The notes under the pieces are model-generated. The model was not told where the DNA came from and made no database searches. It was given only the letters and a program-made list of their open reading frames with translations. Made by a program: the position numbers and the translations under genes. This document shows, piece by piece, positions 7,227 to 13,548 of a DNA stretch of 20,746 bases. Source of the DNA: UBA3103 sp002365855 (GTDB lineage: Bacteria; Bacillota; Desulfotomaculia; Desulfotomaculales; Pelotomaculaceae); NCBI GenBank assembly GCA_030627625.1, contig DAOURR010000046.1:1-20746 (forward strand), written 5' to 3'. Position 1 is the first letter of the stretch; the number at the start of each line of letters is the position of its first letter.

Positions 7227-7766
7227 TTGGACAAGGAGCATATTAAAAAAGGGTGGGTCCAGGTCTACACCGGCAACTGCAAGGGTAAGACCACGGCGGC
7301 CCTGGGCCTGGCTTTCCGGGCCATGGGGCGGGGTATGAAAACTTACATGGGCCAGTTTATGAAAGGGCAGAAATACTCCGAGCTGAAAGCAGCGGAGATG
7401 TGTCAGCCTTACATCACTATCGAGCAGTATGGCAAAGACACGTTCATTCACGTTAAAAACCCGCCGGAGGCGGAGGACGTGCGGATGGCGCGGGAAGGCC
7501 TGGCAAAGGCTAAAAATGCGATGCTTTCCGGCGCATACGATATCGTTGTTTTTGATGAGATCAACACGGCCCATTTCTTTAACCTCATTACCACCGAAGA
7601 AATGCTGGATGTGATCAGGACCAAGCCGGACGGGGTGGAAGTAATATTTACCGGCAGGTACGCCCCGAAGGAAGTCATAGACGCGGCAGACCTGGTAACG
7701 GAGATGTTGGAAGTGAAACATTACTATGAAAAGGGTGTGCCCGCCCGTGACGGCATAGAGCGTTAG
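7227..7766 (+). CDS. cobO: Corrinoid adenosyltransferase, CobO/BtuR (CobA) family
   Basis: A 179-residue cytoplasmic enzyme that transfers the adenosyl group of ATP to the cobalt of reduced corrinoids, in both de novo synthesis and salvage. The P-loop GNCKGKTTAALG (16-27) is the CobA-type variant, with Cys18 at a position often occupied by Gly. VVFDEINTA (around Asp110) and the C-terminal signature GRYAP followed by ADLVTEMLEVKHYYEKG match the family closely, as does the length. I chose TTG 7227 because AGGAGGT (7214-7220) is ideally spaced from it. An in-frame ATG at 7194 would add 11 residues but has no ribosome binding site. The gap to the propeller gene is 67 bases and to the nitrilase gene 33 bases. 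It is the firmest evidence that the operon handles corrinoids. Confidence 0.95.
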   Translation: MDKEHIKKGWVQVYTGNCKGKTTAALGLAFRAMGRGMKTYMGQFMKGQKYSELKAAEMCQPYITIEQYGKDTFIHVKNPPEAEDVRMAREGLAKAKNAMLSGAYDIVVFDEINTAHFFNLITTEEMLDVIRTKPDGVEVIFTGRYAPKEVIDAADLVTEMLEVKHYYEKGVPARDGIER

Positions 7767-7799
7767 AGCCGGCTATTATACAATCAAGAAGGTTTTGGT

Positions 7800-9512
7800 G
7801 TGAACATACACGGCGATGGTTTAAAAGTGGCGCTGGTGCACGCGTCAGTCAACTGGGGCGAAAAAGAAAAGAACCTTGCCAGGCTGCTGGATCTGAATGA
7901 AGAAGCCGCCGGGGCGGGAGCGAGGGTTATTTTAAACACAGAGATGGCTGTTACCGGCTATTCTTTTGCAAGCAGGGCAGAGATTGCTCCGCTGGTTGAG
8001 AGCATCCCAGGGCCTGCGACCAGGGCTTTAGGTCAGATTTCAAAAAAGTACGGCTGTTATATCTGCGTTGGGTTGCCGGAGGTGGACAGCAAGACAGGCG
8101 TATTTTACAATGCAGCCGCCCTGATCGGACCCGCCGGGCGCTTGGCCGGCAAATGCCGCAAGCTGGCGCCGGCTTACCGGGAAAACCTGTGGGCCGCCAG
8201 GGGCAACCTGCCGGTACTGGTGGCACAGACGGAATTCGGCAAGCTGGGGGTGGTGATCTGTGCGGACGCTTACTCTTATAAGCCGGTGAGGGTGGCTGCA
8301 TTGCAAGGAGCCCGGCTCCTGCTGGTCCCGGCCAACTGGCCGCCTGAACATTACAACCCGGAGAAGTTCTGGCGGGCACGAGCGGCGGAGAACGGAATAT
8401 ATGTTCTGGCCTGCAACCGGACGGGAATAGATAAAACCATGGATTGTCACGCGGCAGAGTCCTTTATTGTTGACAACTGTGGAGTGTCAGTCAAGCAGGT
8501 AAGTACACCGGTTGACACTATTATTTACGGCACACTGCCTCTGGCAGGGGGAAGATTTATCTCAGCGGATGCGGATAGTATTCTTGGGCGAAGGCGACCC
8601 CAGTATTACGGCGACATCTCCCTGGACACCTATTCCCAGTTGAATCCGGGGATACTGCTTGGTTTGCTGGAGCCTGTTGACTTTATCGTCGCGACTCTGC
8701 AATTCCGGCCTGTTCCACGGGAACCGGCAGTAAACATTGAGAAAATGCTCAGTCTTATTGATACAGCTATAGATATGGCTGCGGCAGAAGGGATGAAGCT
8801 GAACCTGGTTGTCCTGCTGGAACTGTGCGCTACGGGAATAATACATAAGCGGCAGGAGGCGGAAAATTTTAGTGAGGAGATTCCCGGCCCTATCACTGAC
8901 ATGTTTACCCGGAAGGCGGCTGATAAAAACATCTTTATTGTCCTGGGGATGGCTGAAAGACAGGACGGGAAACAATATAACAGCTGTGTCCTGGTCAGTT
9001 ACCGTGGAGTCGAGTGCAAATATAGAAAAGTCCATCTTTCAACGCATGATGAAAAATGGGCTGAAGAGGGAGACAGCGGTTTTCCCGTCTTCGACCTTCC
9101 CTTCGGCAGGGTCGGCTTGCTGGCAGGCTATGACCTGATGTTCCCGGAAAGCGCTGAATCTCTGGCCAAACGCGGCGCCGATCTTCTCTGTGTACCCGCT
9201 CTCTGGGAGGAGCGCTGGAGTAAGTTTATCTGGGAAGCCAGGTTGGGGGAGCAGATGCACCTGGCTGTAGCCAATCAATGGGGAGATGCCGGAGAGCTTT
9301 GCGCCATAGGAGGAAGCGTTATTTACGGCTACTCCAGGTGTCCGGAAAAAATGCTCAAGCAGGAATCACCGTCTGAGGGTGACACAATTAACATTCTGCG
9401 CCTTAACTCTAAAGATACCAGGGAAAAGAAGTTTGTGGAAAATATAGATTATGATGCCCTGCTGAATAATACCTCTGCTTCTAAACATTGTCCGCTAAAT
9501 ATGAAAAGATAA
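7800..9512 (+). CDS. Tandem nitrilase-superfamily (CN hydrolase) protein with one degenerate site
   Basis: A 570-residue cytoplasmic protein made of two carbon-nitrogen hydrolase domains in tandem (about 8-260 and 293-545), twice the usual size. The N-terminal domain keeps a Glu-Lys-Cys triad: Glu48 in NTEMAVTGY, Lys121 in GKCRKLAPAY, Cys154 in VVICADAY. The C-terminal domain keeps Glu341 (LLELCATGI) and Lys410 (KYRKVHLS), but the nucleophile position in GLLAGYDLMFPE is Gly443 instead of Cys, so it should be inactive. The family hydrolyses nitriles, amides or N-carbamoyl compounds; the substrate here is unknown. The start is GTG 7800 after AAGAAGG, 33 bases from cobO, so probably the last gene of the operon. 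A corrinoid side-chain amide is an imaginable substrate, but this is speculation. Confidence 0.88.
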   Translation: MNIHGDGLKVALVHASVNWGEKEKNLARLLDLNEEAAGAGARVILNTEMAVTGYSFASRAEIAPLVESIPGPATRALGQISKKYGCYICVGLPEVDSKTGVFYNAAALIGPAGRLAGKCRKLAPAYRENLWAARGNLPVLVAQTEFGKLGVVICADAYSYKPVRVAALQGARLLLVPANWPPEHYNPEKFWRARAAENGIYVLACNRTGIDKTMDCHAAESFIVDNCGVSVKQVSTPVDTIIYGTLPLAGGRFISADADSILGRRRPQYYGDISLDTYSQLNPGILLGLLEPVDFIVATLQFRPVPREPAVNIEKMLSLIDTAIDMAAAEGMKLNLVVLLELCATGIIHKRQEAENFSEEIPGPITDMFTRKAADKNIFIVLGMAERQDGKQYNSCVLVSYRGVECKYRKVHLSTHDEKWAEEGDSGFPVFDLPFGRVGLLAGYDLMFPESAESLAKRGADLLCVPALWEERWSKFIWEARLGEQMHLAVANQWGDAGELCAIGGSVIYGYSRCPEKMLKQESPSEGDTINILRLNSKDTREKKFVENIDYDALLNNTSASKHCPLNMKR

Positions 9513-9540
9513 TTTTTTCTGCAAATTTGTATTTCTTTTA

Positions 9541-9563
9541 AAAAACCCCTTTCCGGGGTTTTT
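9541..9563 (+). terminator. Intrinsic terminator after the nitrilase gene
   Basis: The perfect inverted repeat AAAAACCCC (9541-9549) and GGGGTTTTT (9555-9563), with a 5-base loop, has the T run built into its 3' arm. It lies 28 bases after the nitrilase stop and marks the right end of the corrinoid-type operon. With an A run on the other side it could also work from the opposite direction. Confidence 0.85.
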
Positions 9564-9756
9564 CTACTTCCATAGCTTATATGGCTTTTGCGTTACAGCT
9601 GAATTCTGCTATTTGAGCTTGCCAAAAAAATATTGTTTTGGTAAATAACTTACTAACTTAGTACCTGGTACGCTAAGTTCCAGGCGTATAAAACTTGGAC
9701 AAAGGCTGACATTATATAAGTAGGATAGTGTTTTAATTCTGAGGGGAGGTCATGGT
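9564..9756. other. Non-coding AT-rich stretch with a small cruciform-like repeat
   Basis: I see no gene here. ACTTAG at 9656-9661 pairs with CTAAGT at 9673-9678, and the loop between them is itself nearly palindromic (TACCTGGTA). It could be an operator or a transcript hairpin for whatever follows. No convincing paired promoter elements were identified. Confidence 0.35.
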
Positions 9757-9924
9757 GTGGATAGAGCGCAAAAAATTAAATATTTGGAGTGCCTGAACAG
9801 GCTGCAGGAAAAAGATTATGATGGGACAGGGGGATGGGTCACTTGTCCCACTTTGCTGGACCCTTGTGGTTCAGACTTCAGGATAATGATATGGGGAATT
9901 CTTCACTTCATCAGGGGCAATTAG
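9757..9924 (+). CDS. Possible small protein of 55 residues
   Basis: A GTG at 9757 is preceded, with good spacing, by a strong ribosome binding site, GAGGGGAGG (9741-9749), and opens a 55-codon frame ending in TAG at 9922-9924. The product starts VDRAQKIKYLECLNRLQEKD, plausible as an amphipathic helix, and ends in a more hydrophobic part (IMIWGILHFIRG). I do not recognise it. An alternative ATG at 9752 in another frame gives only a 14-residue peptide. A hairpin (GGGACA 9823-9828, TGTCCC 9844-9849) lies inside the frame. A 10-bp inverted repeat, GGATGGGTCA at 9832-9841 and TGACCCATCC at 9940-9949, spans its 3' end. It may be a real small gene or the front of a larger gene that was lost. Confidence 0.35.
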   Translation: MDRAQKIKYLECLNRLQEKDYDGTGGWVTCPTLLDPCGSDFRIMIWGILHFIRGN

Positions 9925-9995
9925 TTTGCTTTTACACTCTGACCCATCCTTGCATATAGTGTATCAACAAAAATATCAGCAAGGTGGTTGTACAG

Positions 9996-10580
9996 ATGAG
10001 TAAAGATAAATATACAAGAGCTGTGAATTCTGAAGGGCAGGTCCCGCCTGCGCCCCAAACATGTGACGGCCAGTTCTACACCGTAAGGGCTTCAGATACA
10101 CTCTTCACCATTGCTCAAAAATTTGGAGTGACAGTCCAGCAGATTGTTGCTGCCAACCCACAGATAGTAAACCCCGACATTATCTTTGCGGGTCAGGTAA
10201 TCTGCATCCCCACCGGTACACCTACACCCACACCCACACCAAATGGTCAGCTGCGTGTCCTTACACTTAGATTCCTGACAGAAACTGGCCAACCGCTGCC
10301 CACGGTTAACGGGACGGTCCAGCTAAATGCCCGTGTAATTGTGCGAGCCACATTCAACCGCCCGGTATCAAGAGCATTCTTTTTCCTGGAGCCAACCGGC
10401 ACCGAAACATGTGAACTCGCCCGGTTGATCGGAGTTGATTGCCCCAGTGCGGTTACCGGGGTTGCCGAGATACTCTGGCAGGTGCCTGCGGGCGCACTGG
10501 GCCGTGTTTTTGTTGTAGCATGCGTTAACAGTATCTGCGCCAAATCTGATGAGGTCCTTGTTGTTCGTAATAATCGTTAA
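9996..10580 (+). CDS. LysM-domain protein with TP-repeat linker, possibly spore-associated
   Basis: A 194-residue protein with a single LysM domain at about residues 27-72 (FYTVRASDTLFTIAQKFGV, NPDIIFAGQVICIP). It is followed by a Thr-Pro repeat linker (TPTPTPTP, about 75-82) and a C-terminal beta-rich region of about 110 residues with four Cys, which might be an Ig-like fold. LysM binds peptidoglycan or related glycans. There is no signal peptide or transmembrane segment: the N terminus is polar (MSKDKYTRAV). That is typical of spore coat or cortex LysM proteins assembled from the mother-cell cytoplasm, but that role is inferred. I chose ATG 9996 because AAGGTGG (9981-9987) is placed 8 bases before it; the upstream GTG at 9984 lies within this ribosome binding site. 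A hairpin terminator follows at 10640. It is a single-gene unit. Confidence 0.85.
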   Translation: MSKDKYTRAVNSEGQVPPAPQTCDGQFYTVRASDTLFTIAQKFGVTVQQIVAANPQIVNPDIIFAGQVICIPTGTPTPTPTPNGQLRVLTLRFLTETGQPLPTVNGTVQLNARVIVRATFNRPVSRAFFFLEPTGTETCELARLIGVDCPSAVTGVAEILWQVPAGALGRVFVVACVNSICAKSDEVLVVRNNR

Positions 10581-10639
10581 AACACGGATAAAACTTAAAA
10601 TCGGGTAAATGTTAGGAGCGATCATTCTGGAAAGGCCTA

Positions 10640-10673
10640 AACACCTCCTGGTAAAATAGCAGCGGGAGGTGTT
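10640..10673 (+). terminator. Probable terminator after the LysM gene
   Basis: AACACCTCC (10640-10648) and GGAGGTGTT (10665-10673) form a 9-bp perfect stem with a 16-base loop, 59 bases after the LysM stop, followed by ATTATTGGTTTATTGG. The T content is moderate, so termination is likely but not certain. Confidence 0.55.
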
Positions 10674-10785
10674 ATTATTGGTTTATTGGTTTAAGGATGC
10701 CAATACGGCTGACGCAAACCCGCTGTAGAATATGGATATCAAAAAATTAAAGAAGAAAGAATGATGAAGGATGCAGAAGCCGCTA

Positions 10786-11003
10786 AAGATCTTCGAAGGT
10801 GTCTTCCTGGTCGGGGGGCCGGAGACAACCGACGGGAGAGATTGTTGCGTTTAACTGGTGGACTCGGGTCCTGGCTTCTCTGCCGGGCGATTATGGAGAA
10901 TATCCGGAATCTTGGCTTGGGCCTGTCATTGTTAAAATATGTGGTGTCCACCCACGCGCATATTGACCACATTGGCGGGCTTCATTATTCTCAGTTACTG
11001 TAG
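10786..11003 (+). pseudogene. Decayed fragment of an MBL-fold metallo-hydrolase
   Basis: Two frames together spell the front of an MBL-fold (metallo-beta-lactamase superfamily) hydrolase. From 10786 one frame reads KIFEGVFLVGGPETTDGRDC and then C, V, is interrupted by TAA at 10852-10854 where a Tyr codon would fit, and continues LVDSGPGFSA. After about 10890 the similarity moves to another frame, reading IMENIRNLGLGLSLLKYVV and then STHAHIDHIGGLH, which contains the metal-binding HxHxDH motif. A TAG at 11001-11003 ends it about 80 codons into a fold that needs over 200. The copy therefore has a nonsense mutation, a frameshift and a 3' truncation, and cannot be functional. The truncation point abuts the short repeat elements that begin at 11010. 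Confidence 0.75.
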
Positions 11004-11009
11004 AGTCTT

Positions 11010-11090
11010 GGGGTCAGGCCTTTATTGTGAATGACATAAATAATATTAAAGATGATTGTAACAAATGCAATAATGCAAGCCTGACCCCAT
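11010..11090. repeat. Short hairpin-type repeat with GGGGTCAGGC ends, copy 1 (REP/RAYT-like)
   Basis: The element starts with GGGGTCAGGCCTTTATTGTG and ends with AGCCTGACCCC; the termini are complementary, so the unit of about 80 bases can fold back on itself. It contains no ORF. Ends of this type (GGGTCAGG, CCTGACCC) commonly border REP-associated tyrosine transposase genes and their non-autonomous relatives. No transposase is present in the window, so this family assignment is from memory of such sequences. Confidence 0.6.
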
Positions 11091-11114
11091 TAAAATGCCT
11101 GACCCCATTAAAAT
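11079..11114. repeat. 18-bp tandem direct repeat, two copies
   Basis: GCCTGACCCCATTAAAAT occurs at 11079-11096 and again, perfectly and without a gap, at 11097-11114. The repeat contains the right end of the hairpin element, so that end has been duplicated, consistent with slippage or with repeated end processing of the element. Confidence 0.85.
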
Positions 11115-11152
11115 GCCGTAGACAAGTAATAATTTTTAGGACTATTATTAGA

Positions 11153-11226
11153 GGGTCAGGCCTTACATTGTGAATTAATCTAAATGAAGTTTCGCTGGAA
11201 CAATGGAACAAAGTAAAGCCTGACCC
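11153..11226. repeat. Short hairpin-type repeat, copy 2 (REP/RAYT-like)
   Basis: A second unit of 74 bases starts with GGGTCAGGCCTTACATTGTG and ends with AAGCCTGACCC. Its left end matches copy 1 (GGGTCAGGCCTT, ATTGTGAAT) in the same orientation, and its two ends are complementary to each other. The interior differs from copy 1. It ends 8 bases before the ribosome binding site of the next gene, so it may contribute to that gene's leader or promoter. Confidence 0.6.
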
Positions 11227-11248
11227 AATTATAAAGGAGGCGATCATT

Positions 11249-11923
11249 TTGCTTGATATCGATAGGAAAGACTTTATTGAAAAAAGTACTAGTGCCATGG
11301 ACGAAATCTTGGAAACTCTGCGCAATCTACCCTCGCTTAGGATGGAGGAGCTGGAACCCGATAGAACCGCTTTGGTGATTGTCGATATGATCAATGCCTT
11401 TGCCAGGCAGGGCTACCTGAAAAGCCCGCAGGTTGAAGCGCTGATCCCGAGAATTGCCGGGCTGTTGTCACTTTGCGGTAAGCGCGGCATGCCGGTTATC
11501 GCTTTTGGGGACTGCCACACCATGGAGTCGCCGGAGTTCGATACTTATCCGGAGCATGGTCTGACCGGCACCTCTGAGAGCGAAATGGTGGACGAGCTAA
11601 AAAAAATTGGTGGTTATACGCTGATTCCGAAAAACTCCACCAACGGTTTCCTAGAAAATAAATTTCAAACCTGGCTTAAAGAGCATTCCCATATAAACAC
11701 TTTTATCGTTGTAGGCGACTGCACCGATATATGCGTGGAGCAGTTCGCGAAAACTCTAAAGGCTTTTTTCAATATGCTGAACAAGAAGGTCAGGGTGATT
11801 GTACCGGCAGATGCTGTGGACACCTTTGACCTGGGTGCGCACTATGCGGAATTTATGAACGTAGTGGCTCTGTACGGAATGATGGGCGGCGGAGTTGAAG
11901 TGGTTGGAACAATTCAAGGCTGA
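11249..11923 (+). CDS. pncA: Isochorismatase-family cysteine hydrolase, probable nicotinamidase
   Basis: A 224-residue cytoplasmic hydrolase of the isochorismatase/nicotinamidase family. The family triad is visible: Asp46 in LVIVDMINAF, Lys128 in IPKNSTNGF, Cys162 in GDCTDICV. FGDCH (Asp88, His90) and YPEH (His103) fit the metal-binding positions of nicotinamidases. Nicotinamidase converts nicotinamide to nicotinate, the substrate of the next gene's product. The start is TTG 11249, 8 bases after AAGGAGG (11234-11240). It lies 21 bases from pncB, so the two form a salvage operon. The N-terminal 35 residues precede the core fold and are longer than usual. Other amidases of this family cannot be excluded by sequence alone; the pairing with pncB makes nicotinamidase the best call. 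Confidence 0.85.
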   Translation: MLDIDRKDFIEKSTSAMDEILETLRNLPSLRMEELEPDRTALVIVDMINAFARQGYLKSPQVEALIPRIAGLLSLCGKRGMPVIAFGDCHTMESPEFDTYPEHGLTGTSESEMVDELKKIGGYTLIPKNSTNGFLENKFQTWLKEHSHINTFIVVGDCTDICVEQFAKTLKAFFNMLNKKVRVIVPADAVDTFDLGAHYAEFMNVVALYGMMGGGVEVVGTIQG

Positions 11924-11944
11924 ACCGACGGGAGGGAAATAAGT

Positions 11945-13384
11945 ATGGGCTACAACAATCTGGCGCTTCACACGGATAAGTACCAGATCAACATGATGTA
12001 CGTCCACTGGAAAAAAGGTTCTCACAACAATGTCCGCGTTTTTGACCTGTTTTTTAGGAAGCTTCCCTTCGGCAACGGCTATGCTGTCTTTGCCGGCCTG
12101 GAGAGGATGGTCAATTATATAAACAGCCTGCGGTTTAGTGAGGAAGACATTGAGTACCTTGGCAAACAGGAAGAAAACTACGAAAAAGAGTTTCTGGATG
12201 AACTTCGCCGGTTCCGGTTTACCGGCAACATCAGGGCTGTAAGGGAAGGCGCCCTGGTGTTCCCCAACGAGCCTATCATTCAGGTGGAGGCCCGGAACTT
12301 TGAAAACAAGCTGGTTGAAACCGCTATGCTTAACTTCATGTACCAGACCCTTGTTGCCACCAAGGCGGCCAGGGCGAAGTCGGTAGCTCCGCACTTGACT
12401 TTCATGGAGTTCGGAACACGCAGGGCGCATGAGGCGGATGCGGCTGTCTGGGGAGCCAGGGCTACTTATATTGCCGGGTTCGACGCTACTTCAAACATGC
12501 GCGCCGGTAAACTATTCGGCATTCCAACCAGGGGAACCCACTCCCATGCCTGGGTTCAGGAATATGACAACGAGCTTGAGGCTTTCATGGACTTCGTGGA
12601 TGTGTTTCCGAACAATGCCATACTCCTTGTGGATACCTACGACACTCTCAGGTCCGGTGTCCCCAACGCCATCAAGGCTGCAAAATACCTGACAGATAAA
12701 GGCTGCAGGCTGGCCGGCATCCGGATCGATAGCGGGGACCTGGCGTATCTTTCTAAAAGAGCAAGGAAAATGCTCGATAACGCTGGACTTGACTACGTAA
12801 AAATCGTGGCGTCAAATGACCTGGACGAATACAAAGTAGCCAATCTCCTGGTGCAGGGAGCAAAGATTGATATCTATGCTCTGGGTACCCGGGTAATTGT
12901 CTGCGCAGACACCCCCTCCCTGGGTGGTGTCTACAAGCTGGTGGCAAAACAAAAGGGTCATGAGTACATCCCGAGCCTCAAAATCTCCGGGAATCCGGAA
13001 AAAGTCACGACACCGGGCTTTAAAAAGCTCTACCGGATTATAAACAGCACTACCGGTAGTGCAGAAGGCGACTATATCGCCAATTACGACGAGGATGTCC
13101 AGGGGCTGGACCGGATCAAGCTGTTTGATCCGGTCCACACCTGGATTTATAAGCATGTTGACAACTTCAAAGCGGTTGAGTTGCTGGAACCGGTTTTCAT
13201 CAACGGTGAGCAAGTTTATGAGTTGCCGGCCCTTGCTCAGATTCGCAGGCATTATACCGAACAGCTCAGCCTGTTCTGGCCGGAGTACCTCCGCCTTCTT
13301 AACCCTGAAATATACCCTGTTGCCCTGAGCGAGAAGGTCTGGAAAACGAAACAGAATCTAATTGACAAATACGTTAAGGAATAA
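11945..13384 (+). CDS. pncB: Nicotinate phosphoribosyltransferase
   Basis: A 479-residue cytoplasmic enzyme of NAD salvage (Preiss-Handler route): it joins nicotinate and PRPP to give nicotinate mononucleotide, with ATP hydrolysis. Typical segments are LALHTDKYQINMMY near the N terminus, MEFGTRRAHEADAAVWGARA, the loop RGTHSHAW carrying the likely phospho-accepting His201, LVDTYDTLRSGVPNAI, GIRIDSGDLAYLS, KIVASNDLDEY and the phosphate-binding YALGTRVIV. Its length fits the family. ATG 11945 follows GGGAGG with suitable spacing, 21 bases after the nicotinamidase-like gene. NaMN made here feeds NAD synthesis and is also the phosphoribosyl donor used by CobT to activate cobalamin lower ligands. 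No clear terminator was seen after it. Confidence 0.95.
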   Translation: MGYNNLALHTDKYQINMMYVHWKKGSHNNVRVFDLFFRKLPFGNGYAVFAGLERMVNYINSLRFSEEDIEYLGKQEENYEKEFLDELRRFRFTGNIRAVREGALVFPNEPIIQVEARNFENKLVETAMLNFMYQTLVATKAARAKSVAPHLTFMEFGTRRAHEADAAVWGARATYIAGFDATSNMRAGKLFGIPTRGTHSHAWVQEYDNELEAFMDFVDVFPNNAILLVDTYDTLRSGVPNAIKAAKYLTDKGCRLAGIRIDSGDLAYLSKRARKMLDNAGLDYVKIVASNDLDEYKVANLLVQGAKIDIYALGTRVIVCADTPSLGGVYKLVAKQKGHEYIPSLKISGNPEKVTTPGFKKLYRIINSTTGSAEGDYIANYDEDVQGLDRIKLFDPVHTWIYKHVDNFKAVELLEPVFINGEQVYELPALAQIRRHYTEQLSLFWPEYLRLLNPEIYPVALSEKVWKTKQNLIDKYVKE

Positions 13385-13548
13385 GAGTTTAACACCCATA
13401 TATTATTGAAGTAAAGTACCTGAATGCTGCATATGGGATCCTGTACGGATAGAATTGGATATACCGGGTAACATTAAGCTATATTTCCTGATTATTAGTG
13501 CCTGACCCGCCGCGCATCTAAGATATTGCATGGATGAGGTCTCAGTTA

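Noticed and set aside
10210..10245. Tandem ACACCC-type repeat as a possible recombination or CRISPR-like repeat
   Set aside because: It simply encodes the Thr-Pro linker of the LysM protein; no spacers or repeat units of CRISPR type occur.
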